A DNA stretch of 64,000 nucleotides from Amaurobius ferox (GCA_951213105.1 OX578138.1:63897040-63961039); one strand, 5' to 3'; positions 39,801-47,680 are shown, numbered from the stretch's first letter. Made by a program: numbers and translations. The notes: generated by a model from the sequence alone, not told the origin.

Positions 39801-42800
39801 ATCTAGGAACAATGTGTTATATATTTTATATGTGTTTAAATGTAAAATAAATGTACTTTCAAAAATGTTTAAGCTAGCCCTCATAATGAGATTGACATTG
39901 AGTTGCCCACTGGCATGGTGTAACCAGTTTTTAATTCATACTGTATGACAACTCTAAAATCCATATAAATAAAATTGAAAATTTGTCTGTCTGTCTGTTT
40001 TTGTCCCATCATCACAGGAAAATGGCTGAACAGAATTTGATTACATTTTGTGGATAGCCTTGAAATAGCGACACTTAAAATTTAGTCCATGTTTTGAGTT
40101 TCTACAAGATCAGTGATTCTCGAGATATTAGTGAAAAATGAAACTTTCATCATAACGGAAGAAATGGCTAAACCAAATTTAATGACATTTTGTGAGTAGC
40201 ATTGAAATAACCTCACTTAAATTTAGTTCGAGTTTCGAATTTCTAAGACCAGGGGTTGTCGAGATATTAATGAAAAATGAAACTTTTTCCTAGGAGTTCT
40301 ACTCTCTAACTCCCTGGTTCCTCCAAACGAAAAGGTTGGAAATTGCTGGTTTAAAACGTGGGGAGATTTTTACTCTCATTAGTCATTTTTGAAAACATGA
40401 ATTGTTTGAAAATATGAATGTTTGAAACATGAATTTAAATGGAAAATCTATCACCATGGTTTATTTTTCACAAGTTTTTACTCAACAATGAAAAGTATTA
40501 AGAAATCAAAATGGTTATTTAATTATCAGCATTTTATGAGGAAGATTCTATCTAATATCGTGTTGCTCAACAACACAATTAAATTAAAAATGTGTTTGTT
40601 AATATTTATTATTATTATTATTTTGATTTGAATAATAAATAAATGGATATAAAAATATATCTTATAAATGAACGGTTTAATTTTTCTTTTAATTATATTA
40701 ATTGCGGACTGACTGCTTACATCACTTTCATTTATTTTGGCAAAGAGTTTTCAAGTGCTATAGCTAATAAACTCATATATTGTGTTTACCCAATAAATTC
40801 ATTTATCCAATTATTGAAACAGAAAAAGAGTAGAACGGATATATCTTCTAATACAATTTTAGTGTTTTCATTTAGTATATACAAACGGGATCAGGATTGT
40901 TTTATTCAGATCTGCAAATTCAGAGGTACGAATTTGGCGGGATATCGCTAACTTGTCAACTTTTCTTAAATGTTGCCAAATTAATGGAAATGCCGCCAAA
41001 TTGTTAGAAATGACCCAAATCAATGAAATTTATTTTGTTTTGTTAGAAGAGAGTACTGAAATGATGTTTCGTTAGCATTTGTTTGTCAGTCGAACCATCC
41101 TACTTAATAGCACATTTAACAAATTTTTAAAATGTCACCAAATTGATAAAAATGTTTGTAAATCCATAAAAATATCTTGAAATTGATAAAATTGTGCTAA
41201 ATAAATTAAATGAATTGTGTTTTGTTAAGGGATAGTATTGTGATGATGTTTCAACAATGTGTCGCCAAGTGGGACTGTCAGTTCTATATATAGTCTCACT
41301 TGGCGATAAAATTGGTAATTTTTTAAAATGTGGCTAAATTTACGAAAATGTCACCAAACCTTCCATTATTCAGACGATATTTTTTTCACCAATTTATTTG
41401 AAGAAAATAATATCATCTCTTTTAACAACGGATTTAAAACCAATGTGTTTATGCAGCAGACAATTTTTATTAAATCTTTTCCGATTTGAATAATGAAGAT
41501 TTGTATATAAAATAAATTTCATTGCCATTGCATTTTTGACTGGATAATATCAATTACAGGCTTCAGGTTTAAACATTATTATTTTTGGTATTTTGCAGGA
41601 TTATTGATTCAGAGACTATCGATATTTTCAAGGTATTATGCCATTGTTTTATTGTGGCAAAAATTGTTGAAACTCTCTTATATTGTATGTTGTATGAGTA
41701 ATATTGTATGTTGTATGAGTGTAACAAATGCACGGGTATATCTTCTAATCTACGAAAATATAAGTAGTACAGGTATATTGGCATATATGTTGACATATAT
41801 TGGCATATATTGGAATGAAGTATGGCCTTCTGGTATGAAGATTACAGAGATTATTGATATTTTCAATTTATTATGTTATTTGTTTTATTTTGGCAAATAT
41901 TTTTGAGACTCATATATAATGTAATATGAGTAATCTTCTACTAACACTCAGACATATCTTCTGATCTGTGACATTATAAGTAGTACAGGTATATCTTCCC
42001 ATATAATTTTAGCACTTTCATTTTGGCATATATTGGAATCAATTACTGCCTTCAGGTTTAAAGATTATGGGTTTATTGATATTTTCAATTTATACATGTA
42101 ATCTACTAATACAAGTTATATCTTCTAATATTCGCGTATATAAGTAGTACAGATCCCACACAATTTTAATGCTTTTATTTTGCATATATTGATTCAATTC
42201 CATATTTTTTGTAAATTTGCTTACAAAAGGGGCCAGGATGTTTTATTCTTCAGATCTTTCCGTGAAGATAATTTTGTATAGCGAGAACAGAGATTCTTAA
42301 ACTTCTTTTTAGGAGCATTAAATTAAATATTTTAACAGACTGTTTTGATTAAAAATGTCATTTAATATACTATAGAAATTTACACATGATTGTGAATTTT
42401 AAGTTTCTTTATATTATATACTCTGTACGAAGAACAGGTATGCTACTATTAGTTACTAAATGTATCAATTTAAATTCCACATGTAACATCTTGTCTGTCT
42501 GATGCTGTTGAGATCTATACTTGATTCCTTTATTCCTTGTTTTTAATTTTATAGACCTAGTATGTTACATTTAGTATAAATTAAATAACAATTAGAATTT
42601 TTTCTCCTAAAATATGCAGCAATGAAAAGTATTTGCTGAGGCAAAACATCTGATAATATGGTGGATTTACTCGTTTGTGATACCCCAGATTACATATCTT
42701 ACATAATAAAAGATGTCTGTCTGTGTCATCTGTAGTCGAAAACCCAGGACGACCGACTCGTCCAAAGACATGAGCAGCATAATGGACGTCCGGGTATCAT

Positions 42801-44307
42801 CTGTAGTGAAAAATCCAAGCTTTGGACAACAATGAAATTTGATACAAAAGAACTTGGGACAACACAGCTCGGAGAATTTTTTTTTAATTTAAATTAGTTT
42901 TTTTTAGTTATTTTATGTTGGAGCACAATTTTGAGTGATATTCACCCAAATCAATTCTTTAGCGATTTTAAAAAATTATCACAGAGTTTCCATCACGACA
43001 TCTTTGGAAAGATTGAAGAATGTTCTTTCTAATGATGTTTGAACCGCATCTGTAGAACGATCCCTTCATATTTATAAATTAATGTGTAAATACATTGAAA
43101 TATGCATATTTTAAGTTGTCTGGCTCCCATGTGTTGCATCCAAAAATGAAAGTTTAGCACAATTCTATATTTTTATAAAAATATGGACAAATATATCTTC
43201 AAATTTTAACAACAAAAAAAAAATTTTTTAATTCTCTATACTTTTTTATTTTTTGTGATTTTTCAAACAAACGCATAAAAAATGAAATTTTAGTTTCTGT
43301 TAATGAAGTGCATTTCAGTTTTCTCCCATTCCCTGTTGTTATACAATAGGCTGAGCATTGCTAAGGAGAAAGGTGGTTGTGTGCATTGTGTTATTCTAAT
43401 TATTATATCTTTATTATTTTTAAGTTTCTTTTTAAATTAGAATGTTTAATTATTTTTATCAATTATTATTTTGCATAAATTAATATATTCTTGATCAATC
43501 AATATAGATTTTTTATACATTTTATCAATCAGCCAGAGATATTTAATAGTTATTTAACTTTAAGAAATCACACTCAATAAGTTCTAAAGAATCACCTACC
43601 TTTACATACACCTAAAGTTTCAAAGGAAAAACACAAATAACTACACAAAAGTAACCTAACGTTTTTATTAAAGAACTGAAATGATGACGGGAATGCAAAG
43701 AAACTGGGAAATGTTAAAATTTTAGAATCATAGGAGTTAAAATTTCGCATTACATTCATGAACAAATATTTAACAAAACAAATATCTACAAAAGGATCAA
43801 ATATCTAACCTATCTAACCAAAAGTTGTAACTCAGGTAAAATCCACCCAAGCCTTATGACTTTGGCTTAGTCGATGCCTAGCTGTCCACATAACAAATGA
43901 AATGTTAAATTAAAAGGTTAATAAATTTTTAATTAGGGTCCCAAAGAATATAACCTTACATTAGTATATAATTTCATCACACGAAAGGGAAAATATAATT
44001 AGAGGAAGATAAACAAGTAAGCATTTTAAATAGATCATACATATTCACAATTGTGTTTATATGTTTCTTCATTGATCGCATGCTATTAGTTATCAATTCA
44101 TTTTTAATGCATATATTTACTACTAATTCAACTTCACTTCGTGAAATTGATCATTGTATTTTGCAATATATTATGATAAAATGCCTGCATTTTTCTTTTC
44201 TGAAATGATTGCAAATTACTAGGTTTAATTCATTTTAATAAGTTTAATTTTTAGCCTTCTATAGGTGTTTTACAATATCTCTTTTGGACAATTATTAATA
44301 TATATAT

Positions 44308-44363
<56 letters not shown>

Positions 44364-44830
44364 AATAATAAATCCAAAGATAAATTGTAACACCTAAATA
44401 AATCCAAAAATTAGACATTTAAGTAACAAACAAAATTAGATTGAAATACTTACTAATTAGCTATTAGCTGTTACTACGGAAAAGAAAAATCTGGGCAGTT
44501 AAGCACTGCAACATTCTAATTCATAAAAAAATGCAACAATTAAGGGGGGTATAAAAGCAAACAATTACTAGTAGCTATCAGTCAATAAAAAAAAAAAAAA
44601 TAACAATGATGAGGATTCTAAAATAGAAAAATAAAAAAGACTAAGCAATCATGCCAAAAAAATGGAATAGCAATAGGCTTAAGATGGAGGTCAATTTAGA
44701 ATAGATTCATCGTCAAGGCTGAGTATCCATCCAAATTCACCAAGAGTAATGCTTGTTTCTGTATACAGAGATAGTTAATAACTATGAACTCCATATACTC
44801 AGCCGACAATCATAAAAAAATTGAAGAATG

Positions 44831-44875
<45 letters not shown>

Positions 44876-45125
44876 AAAAATAGTAAATGTTAAATATCAG
44901 ACAATAATTCTGAATCAATTTTTAAAAAAAATAATGTTACTATTTTAAATATTATTTTTCATATTTCTTTTTTTCATTTCAGCATATTTCAGTCGCTCAA
45001 ATGGTCTAAGTCTTCTAGCCACTGACCAGCACAGCGAATTGAGAGTGTATTCCAGTCCCTGTTGGGATGAAACAATTGTTATTAAGCATCCTCATCGCCA
45101 ATTTCAACACATAACCCCTATTAAA
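9017..45125 (+). CDS. DDB2: DNA damage-binding protein 2, six exons, 3' end outside window
   Basis: WD40 subunit of the UV-DDB complex. In known orthologues it recognises UV photoproducts in chromatin and recruits the CUL4-DDB1 ubiquitin ligase for nucleotide excision repair. Exons 9017-9226, 11203-11391, 22102-22247, 32958-33057, 35382-35571 and 44983-45125 join in frame (978 nt, 326 codons), all with AG/GT borders. The basic N-terminus is followed by WD40 segments close to human DDB2: [62 protein letters not shown] and [16 protein letters not shown] is the DWD box (human R273 region). The Lys in HDAKLLH aligns with human K244. Human DDB2 is 427 aa, so roughly the last 85-100 residues are missing. 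No matching exon was found between 45126 and 64000, so intron 6 exceeds 18.8 kb or the gene is truncated. The exons contain no stop or frameshift. Confidence 0.93.
9839..9875. repeat. CA/TA dinucleotide microsatellite
   Basis: A run of CA repeats passes directly into TA repeats within DDB2 intron 1. Confidence 0.95.
9876..11202. other. Rest of DDB2 intron 1, no gene seen
   Basis: About 1.3 kb of moderately AT-rich intron. A copy of the short dispersed block beginning AAAACCCAGACCACATGACA lies at about 10540-10610. The polypyrimidine tract and acceptor of exon 2 are at the right end. Confidence 0.5.
11203..11391 (+). CDS. DDB2: DDB2 exon 2
   Basis: The exon follows a polypyrimidine tract and AG at 11201-11202 and begins [17 protein letters not shown]. 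This matches the human helical segment before the propeller (LQQSFLHTLDSYRILQ). It continues through [14 protein letters not shown] and [11 protein letters not shown], the first blade. The donor is GTAAGT at 11392. The phase is 0 at both ends. Confidence 0.93.
11575..13860 (+). mobile_element. Penelope-like retroelement with GIY-YIG endonuclease, broken
   Basis: The coding part at 11679-13418 carries a Penelope-type reverse transcriptase followed by a GIY-YIG domain. This is the domain order of endonuclease-bearing Penelope-like elements. Flanking sequence to about 11575 and 13860 has no other explanation and probably holds the UTRs. The ends are not defined by a repeat or duplication, so the boundaries are estimates. 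It lies in DDB2 intron 2 in the same orientation as the gene. Confidence 0.75.
11679..13418 (+). pseudogene. Penelope-like RT/GIY-YIG polyprotein with two frameshifts
   Basis: The first frame (11679 to about 12130) holds the N-terminal RT signature [12 protein letters not shown] and the later [17 protein letters not shown]. The RT motif A ([11 protein letters not shown], at about 12212-12244) is in another frame, so a shift lies near 12115-12145. A second shift near 12290-12300 returns to the first frame. That frame then runs open to 13418 with [10 protein letters not shown], the catalytic YVDD at 12504-12515, and a C-terminal GIY-YIG domain (GVYVV near 13113, FYFGST near 13158, a conserved-type Arg in GIRLAEH and a Glu in LYESLF). 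The two shifts mean it cannot make the whole enzyme. The long open 3' half suggests moderate age. Confidence 0.85.
13861..16264. other. DDB2 intron 2, no gene recognised
   Basis: No coding similarity is seen. The segment at about 14873-15310 is less AT-rich than its flanks and has an LTR-like look, but without a partner copy, primer site or clear target duplication. A 67-codon open frame at 15313-15516 is not recognised. Confidence 0.4.
16265..17450 (-). repeat. Dispersed repeat R1, inverted copy
   Basis: Read on the minus strand, this follows 46370-47670 in order. Anchors are AACAAAGTCATAAACACTTT near 17395, CCTATAGGGTTCAATGTATT near 17214, GGGTCACGTGATC near 17026, and GATCAATCATGCATAAAGCA near 16280. 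The right part contains two or three diverged internal tandem units built on AATAATTTATT with TTCATTGAAAAA-like spacers. No open reading frame is seen. It is probably a non-autonomous element. Confidence 0.75.
17660..17880 (+). repeat. Single unit of a ~175-bp repeat (family R3)
   Basis: The order of landmarks (GATTACGCAA, a CAATTTATT-like stretch, TTTTTCCATCCACCTTCATC, CATTTAATTATT, GACTAAACTTGCTTATTTTC, then a TTAATTTTAAAG-like AT block) matches the repeated units at 38640-39040 and, inverted, the array at 49620-50500. The copy is much diverged. Confidence 0.6.
17881..19402. other. DDB2 intron 2, no gene recognised
   Basis: AT-rich intron sequence without recognisable coding content or clear element ends. 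Confidence 0.4.
19411..20599 (+). mobile_element. Complete Merlin-superfamily DNA transposon
   Basis: The element is 1189 bp long. Its ends, 19411-19435 and 20575-20599, are perfect 25-bp inverted repeats starting GGTACTTACGTATTATCGCA. An 8-bp direct repeat CATATTTA flanks it (19403-19410 and 20600-20607), the size expected for Merlin. It contains one uninterrupted transposase frame. Perfect ends, a perfect duplication and an open frame together suggest a recent, possibly still active insertion. It lies in DDB2 intron 2 in the gene's orientation. Confidence 0.95.
19518..20477 (+). CDS. Merlin transposase (IS1595/ISXO2-like DDE)
   Basis: DDE-type transposase expected to bind the inverted ends and catalyse cut-and-paste transposition. 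The frame is open for 319 codons from the first ATG at 19518. A second ATG at 19578 with a good context (A at -3, G at +4) gives 299 residues and may be the real start. Numbering from 19518, a zinc-ribbon-like set of Cys/His occurs at C56, H60, C74 and C79. A helical DNA-binding-like region follows (about 100-140). The catalytic core has D161 in VEIDETLF, D222 in LYSDSWRAY and E261 in HTQTIERMW. The length is typical for Merlin. No stop or frameshift is present. The terminal repeats sit about 80 bp upstream and 100 bp downstream of the frame. Confidence 0.93.
   Translation: MCFFSNFPACHFCQPNRSLKMASSNTKMRIWDLPNSEKDAVTLLQKYNILPDVRKCTNSHPMKLYFGKQIFWKCNVATCNQHAGIRSGNWFEGSRIPLLTAVRFMYCWCKELTTIKFCDELNLADKTVIDWNNYMREICVLHIESKERMKIGGTGRIVEIDETLFTKRKNNSGRILPQQSIFGGVCRETKQAFLTTVPDRTAATLFQKIVENVEEGSALYSDSWRAYQTDQLAIAGFNHLKVNHKYNFVDPETGVHTQTIERMWGSAKWRNKRQRGTARHHLESYLAEFIWQQDQEKDKKNCFDSILKTISQYFPPKRN
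20608..22101. other. DDB2 intron 2, right end, no gene seen
   Basis: It begins with an AT microsatellite (about 20610-20645) right beside the Merlin duplication. The rest is AT-rich intron ending in the exon 3 acceptor. No coding similarity is recognised. Confidence 0.5.
22102..22247 (+). CDS. DDB2: DDB2 exon 3
   Basis: It starts [12 protein letters not shown] directly after the acceptor, near-identical to human DDB2, and ends at TISW plus two bases of a Glu codon before GTTAGT. Phase 0 in, phase 2 out. The Glu codon is completed by the G that opens exon 4. Confidence 0.93.
22248..23497. other. DDB2 intron 3, first part, no gene seen
   Basis: AT-rich intron without recognisable coding sequence or element ends. 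Confidence 0.4.
23498..24264 (-). mobile_element. Candidate non-autonomous Helitron
   Basis: On the minus strand the 3' end would read a GC-rich hairpin (GGGGGCAGAGCCCCC, 23501-23515) followed directly by CTAG and then host T. This is the expected Helitron 3' structure (hairpin plus CTRR, insertion between A and T). The matching 5' end would begin TCTCTCTAAA after host A at about 24264, which is plausible but weak. No Rep/helicase sequence is inside. The hairpin end is the firm part. The other boundary is a guess. Confidence 0.45.
24800..25320. repeat. Three-unit tandem repeat, period about 170 bp
   Basis: The block CTGAAAATTTGCA...GTAGCACATTTCATGCC occurs three times in diverged form (near 24832, 25002 and 25171). 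Each is followed by an AAACT-TTGT-G segment and AAGAATTTTTCA. Unit-to-unit divergence is high, so the array is old. Confidence 0.65.
25321..26261. other. DDB2 intron 3, no gene recognised
   Basis: Short open frames overlap here on both strands without similarity to known families. The right end leads into the BEL/Pao remnant. Confidence 0.4.
26262..27070 (-). pseudogene. Degraded BEL/Pao-type retrotransposon integrase
   Basis: Minus-strand translation in mixed frames gives the typical BEL/Pao integrase order. [16 protein letters not shown] lies near 27000-27045, a [14 protein letters not shown] motif near 26860-26885, and [16 protein letters not shown] near 26720-26770. [13 protein letters not shown] with LGQVKHK follows near 26390-26480, and [12 protein letters not shown] near 26285-26330. 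In-frame stops and shifts are frequent, so this is a dead remnant. No LTR or reverse transcriptase could be tied to it. The longest open piece is 93 codons (26346-26627). Confidence 0.75.
27071..28785. other. DDB2 intron 3, possible further retroelement debris
   Basis: The stretch is less AT-rich than its surroundings up to about 28110 and could be the rest of the BEL/Pao polyprotein, but I could not identify a domain in it. A run of G lies at about 28303-28313. A short block near 28655 (AAAATCTGATGTGGGCA, then CATGACTTTC) also occurs near 17488, so it belongs to a dispersed repeat. Confidence 0.35.
28786..29392 (+). repeat. Dispersed repeat R2 with two internal tandem units
   Basis: It ends in CAGACAGACAGACG, an AAACTCGAG block and GGGAAAGTAAAA, matching the inverted, diverged copy at 4305-4500. 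Inside, a unit starting TTTGCGGGCCATTT and ending GTTAAAGTGGATACAA is present twice (about 28948-29085 and 29086-29232). Confidence 0.65.
29519..29725. repeat. Degenerate minisatellite, about 25-35 bp units
   Basis: The core CTCTTTTGATNCACCCTAAATAAA (N variable) recurs with changes about seven times, for example CTTTTGATGCACCCTAAATA and GCTCTTTTGATACACCCTAT. No coding role is evident. Confidence 0.65.
29854..31077 (-). mobile_element. Tc1-like DNA transposon, full length but dead
   Basis: The outer ends are inverted repeats: TGCAAATGATTAGAATTTGA at 29854 and, inverted, TGCAAATGATTAAGCTTTCA ending at 31077. Each end abuts a TA dinucleotide (29852-29853 and 31078-31079), the Tc1/mariner target duplication. 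The 1224-bp body contains a degraded transposase on the minus strand. Confidence 0.8.
29985..30806 (-). pseudogene. Tc1-like transposase pseudogene
   Basis: The minus strand reads a helix-turn-helix region ([11 protein letters not shown], then [14 protein letters not shown] and [10 protein letters not shown]) near 30610-30790. In shifted frames the catalytic domain follows. [11 protein letters not shown] has Ser at the position of the usual first Asp. IYQQDN keeps the second Asp, and DLSLIEQTH keeps the Glu. At least several stops and frame changes separate them, so the gene is inactive. Confidence 0.8.
31786..32060. mobile_element. Small inverted-repeat element (MITE), hAT-like ends
   Basis: The left end CAGAGTTCTCCCCAGA and right end TCTGGGGAGAACACTG are inverted copies (one mismatch in about 15). 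They enclose 275 bp without coding sequence. The ends resemble those of the hAT element at 48609-51175 (CAGTGTTCTCCC), so it may be a distant non-autonomous relative. I could not find a convincing 8-bp target duplication. Confidence 0.6.
32061..32957. other. DDB2 intron 3, right end, no gene seen
   Basis: AT-rich intron leading to the acceptor of exon 4. Nothing else recognised. Confidence 0.5.
32958..33057 (+). CDS. DDB2: DDB2 exon 4
   Basis: It encodes [19 protein letters not shown] and the end of that blade, matching the human CSLDVSASSRMVVTGD region. The acceptor TTTCTTAG is followed by the single base that completes the split Glu codon. The donor is GTAATG after a Pro codon. At 100 nt it is the shortest exon. 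Confidence 0.9.
33790..35110. repeat. Diverged duplication in DDB2 intron 4, spacing about 867 bp
   Basis: About 33790-34320 and 34655-35110 share a series of blocks in the same order. These are GAAATAGGGTATCATTT, TCAAAATATCTT, AACAG-AA--GACAAAAAT, AGCC-T--AAAGC and TTTCGATATTTTAA-like segments. Copies are much diverged, so the duplication is old. It ends about 270 bp before exon 5. Confidence 0.55.
35382..35571 (+). CDS. DDB2: DDB2 exon 5 with the DWD box
   Basis: It encodes [19 protein letters not shown], then [15 protein letters not shown] and a linker rich in N, E, D and P. WDIR is the WDxR motif used to dock on DDB1. The Lys before LLH aligns with the DNA-contacting human K244. The acceptor is TTTTGTAG and the donor GTAGGT. 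Phase 0 in, phase 1 out. Confidence 0.95.
35860..36500. repeat. Degenerate minisatellite of ~30-bp units
   Basis: About twenty variants of a unit like AGCACTTTTAAATAAAATTG followed by TGAATTTT run for about 640 bp directly inside intron 5, some 290 bp after exon 5. Units vary in length and sequence, so the array is old or evolving fast. Confidence 0.85.
36756..37657. repeat. 451-bp tandem duplication, nearly identical copies
   Basis: Unit 1 is 36756-37206 and unit 2 is 37207-37657. Both begin GAATTATTTTTGCT and end GGGGTGTCTTTT. I count only about four base differences, such as CTAGTATG against CTGGTATG and GATCTTAAG against GATCGTAAG. That is about 99% identity, so the duplication is recent or homogenised. 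Confidence 0.95.
37752..37937. repeat. 33-bp minisatellite, about 5.6 copies
   Basis: The GGGGTTAACAGTGTTCC core starts at 37756, 37789, 37822, 37855, 37888 and 37921, an exact 33-bp spacing. The intervening AAAGAAAGTATTAAAA is unchanged in the five full units. Perfect units imply recent expansion. Confidence 0.97.
38258..39520 (+). mobile_element. Candidate non-autonomous element with short inverted ends and R3 units
   Basis: The left end reads TATATACCTGCCAACTTTTA and the right end, inverted, reads ATATCTGCCAACCTGGGAAA, sharing CTGCCAAC. Just inside the left end TTTACGCA is repeated several times (38270-38360). Two units of the R3 repeat occupy about 38640-39040. A block starting CTGCCAACTTTTA-like also ends the R3 array near 50620, supporting one repeat family. 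No transposase is seen. The boundaries are tentative. Confidence 0.5.
38640..39040 (+). repeat. Two tandem units of repeat R3
   Basis: Two diverged units share CATAAACA-TGCGATT-CGCAA, GAAT-GCCGA-AGTAC, ATCTTTT-CCATC-ATCTC, TCGACTAAACTAGC-TATTTTC and TTAATTATTTT-GCATAA. The order matches, inverted, the array at 49620-50500. Confidence 0.75.
39975..40295 (+). repeat. Dispersed repeat with two internal units
   Basis: After a GTCTGTCTGTCTGT run, a unit (AAATGGCTGAACAGAATTTG through GAGATATTAGTGAAAAATGA) is followed by a second diverged copy (AAATGGCTAAACCAAATTTA through GAGATATTAATGAAAAATGA). Period is about 148 bp. Confidence 0.7.
40960..42290. repeat. Diverged local repeats in DDB2 intron 5
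   Basis: About 40960-41360 contains two diverged units built on TTTTGTTA-A-G-GAGTA and ATGATGTTTC with CACCAAATTGATAAAAATG. About 41580-42200 contains three units built on GATATTTTCAA followed by TATATCTTCTAAT and TAAGTAGTACAG. The segment near 40890 (CAGGATTGTTTTATTCAGAT) recurs near 42237. No coding function is recognised. Confidence 0.55.
42291..44297. other. DDB2 intron 5, no gene recognised
   Basis: AT-rich intron. A diverged copy of the short dispersed block (GAAAACCCAGGACGACCGAC, then ACATGAGCAGCATAATG) is at about 42735-42800. Confidence 0.4.
44298..44363. repeat. TA/TG dinucleotide microsatellite
   Basis: About 44 bp of TA repeats with one phase break, followed by eleven TG repeats. 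In DDB2 intron 5. Confidence 0.95.
44834..44871. repeat. AT dinucleotide microsatellite
   Basis: About nineteen uninterrupted AT repeats, 110 bp before the exon 6 acceptor. Confidence 0.95.
44983..45125 (+). CDS. DDB2: DDB2 exon 6 (last exon seen)
   Basis: It encodes [20 protein letters not shown] through [13 protein letters not shown], closely matching human DDB2. It ends at a Lys codon before GTAAAA, exactly where the human protein continues AAWHP. The acceptor is TTTCATTTCAG. No later DDB2 exon was recognised before the window end. Confidence 0.93.
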
Positions 45126-46369
45126 GTAAAAAAAAATTTGACTACTTATTTATTTTATTAATAATATTCTATGCTTAAATCAATGCCTTATTTAACCATT
45201 TATACATTGATGTTAAGTAAAATTTTACAGAAACATTCTAATTATAAATGATTTTTAAATATGTAACTAATACCTTTTTAATTTGAAAAATTATTCCTTA
45301 TTTTTTAATTTACATGCAGTTAAACCTTAATGGCTTACCTTGGACTTTTCCTTCATCACCTGCTTCCTGCAGAAAAGAAAAGAAAAAAATTGATTTAAAA
45401 AACTATAGATAATTCAAATTTTATTTGACATATGTCATTTATGGAGCATTATTGCTTATAATAATGAAATAGGATGTATGTAAAATTTTCAAATAGGTAA
45501 GTAAAAATTACACAAAAATGAAAAGACCAAAAAAAGAAAAAGAAATCCTCTAATAAAAAGTAAAAACACATAAAAAGTAAAGTTAAGGAAAAGAATTAAG
45601 TAACATAGTTAAGTATGAATTAAAATTCAACAAAGCATACAGTTGTTTCAAGGATACATTAGATCCAATGTATCCTCAAAACTGATATGTGCTGTGTTGC
45701 ATCTTAATTTTTGCATCATTGAATTGTTTAATTTTTCTTTCCACTATAGATTTTTTCTCCAGAAGTGGAGATTCTGAAAATTGTCTGCACTCATACTCTA
45801 ATAATATTTCTTGTTCAGTATTGCACAGGTAATTGGCAAAATATAATAAGCAATTTCCTAGAGATAGGTTGCAGTAGAGTCATTCCATCTAAAATCAGCC
45901 GAAAAAAGAATATTTGGTTACATGACCATTTTTGAAAATTTTTATATTTTGCACAAATGTTCCTACATATTTCAGCAGATGAAAAGCGATTTTTAAATTT
46001 TTTTCATCCAGCTCGTTTATTTGGTACAGCCATTTTTTCAATATAGCGAACTCCAAATTTGATGAATTTTGATGTTCAAGTAAATTTAAACTCAAAAAAG
46101 TTAGTCTTGGAACTCAAAAAAGTTAGATACTTGGAATAAAAAGTTGTCTACTTTTCACGTTATTATAAAGTTTGTGTAACTGCAACCTGGGTGGCTGACA
46201 TTTAGATTTGAAATTTAGCATCAATTTAGCTAAAAATGCAGTTTTTAGGCTTTTAAAAATAATGAAGGGAACAATTTTAAATCTTCAAATTTTCACCATA
46301 TCTTACCTTACTCCCAACGTCTTTGCTGGAGAAATTTCAAGACTGAGAACTTTCTCCTTTTTATTTTTA
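45126..46369. other. DDB2 intron 6, no exon found
   Basis: I looked for the conserved AAWHP and GRYPDP segments that should start the next DDB2 exon and did not see them here or further right. AT-rich intron only. Confidence 0.5.
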
Positions 46370-47680
46370 ACACTTTACAACAAAGTTGAAAAGTGTTTAT
46401 GACTTTGTTCATTCTGTCTGTCTGTCTGTCTATCCGTTAGCACGATAACTGCTGTAAAAATGACTTAATCAAAATGAAATTTTAGTATGTTGTTTAGATG
46501 GTCTGTAGGACCTAGGGAATATAAATGAATAATATCACCCAATTAGTTTTGGATTGAACCCGGGTTGAAAAAATGAAATACATTGAACCCTATGGGACCT
46601 AATTTTTCAAACATTTTTTAAGCGGATTTAAAATTCACAAATTACTTCGAAAATTTTAGGTAATATTCAAATTATTCCATAAAATATATAAAAAAAATTT
46701 CAGCAAAATATATTCAGTAGTTTTTTAAATAAAAATTAAAATAATAATTACACCTCTTATATGAAGCGATCACGTGACCATGATATGAAAAGATCACTTG
46801 ACCCACTTCAAAATAAAATATGGCATCCATTTTGTCTCAAAATCATGATTTTTAAAGTTCTTTTTAATTCATATTGAGTGTTGTATTCGTCCTAAAACCG
46901 CTTTATTTTTGCTTAAATTCTGTGCATCTACATACTGAAGCAACGCAATGACAATATATTTAAGTTCAAATGATCATCCAAATTTGATTATTTCTACAAT
47001 GAAGCCTATTTTTCACTTATGTAAATTAGCAAAATATGTAGGATGAGTTGCATAAGAATTGCTGTATTTCTCTAACGCAAAAGTATTTAGCTCATGGAGT
47101 CTACATAGTTGATATGAATGAAATATTCATTGATTTTACAGAGACAAGGACGATTTTTTTCGATGAAGTTTTAAGCATAGAGTTTAATTACTTGTAGCTC
47201 CATGGTCTTAATTTTTAAATAAAATAAATTATTATAGTATTGTGATGAATGAAATGAATGGGAAATTGTTTATGAATGAAATGTTGCTTTTATAGAGAGA
47301 GCCAGGCGCGTTATTTTTTCTATGACGTCATTTGAATGAATGTCAGTTGTTTTCGATGAAATTTTCAAATATAATAAATTATTGTAGTATTATGATGATT
47401 TTAAAAATATTAGCGAGGAATGTATCGCATTTTAGAGATGTTTAAACCAGGCAATTTACATTTCAATGCCGTAATTTGAATGAAGTTCACTTTTTTCGAT
47501 GAAGGTTTAAGTTTTCAAATATAATAAATTAATGTAGCATTGTGATAAGTTTTAAAATATTACTTAGGAATGTATTGCATTTTAGAGATGTTTAAATAAA
47601 ATTGCATTGAAGTTGGAAAGTGTTTCATAATCAATGCTTTAAGCATGATTGATCTTTCTTGTTTTATTAAGTCCTAAGCA
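46370..47680 (+). repeat. Dispersed repeat R1, longest copy
   Basis: It opens AACACTTTACAACAAAGTTG, GTGTTTATGACTTTGTTC and a GTCTGTCTGTCTGTC run, and ends GATCTTTCTTGTTTTATT. The inverted copy is at 16265-17450 and a partial direct copy at 1-302. The right third (47120-47600) consists of about four diverged tandem units around AATATAATAAATTA-TGTAG and GAATGTATCGCATTTTAGAG. No open frame of note. Confidence 0.75.

Noticed and set aside
45720..45850. Possible next DDB2 exon
   Set aside because: No AAWHP or GRYPDP-like segment and no phase-compatible acceptor plus reading frame could be found.
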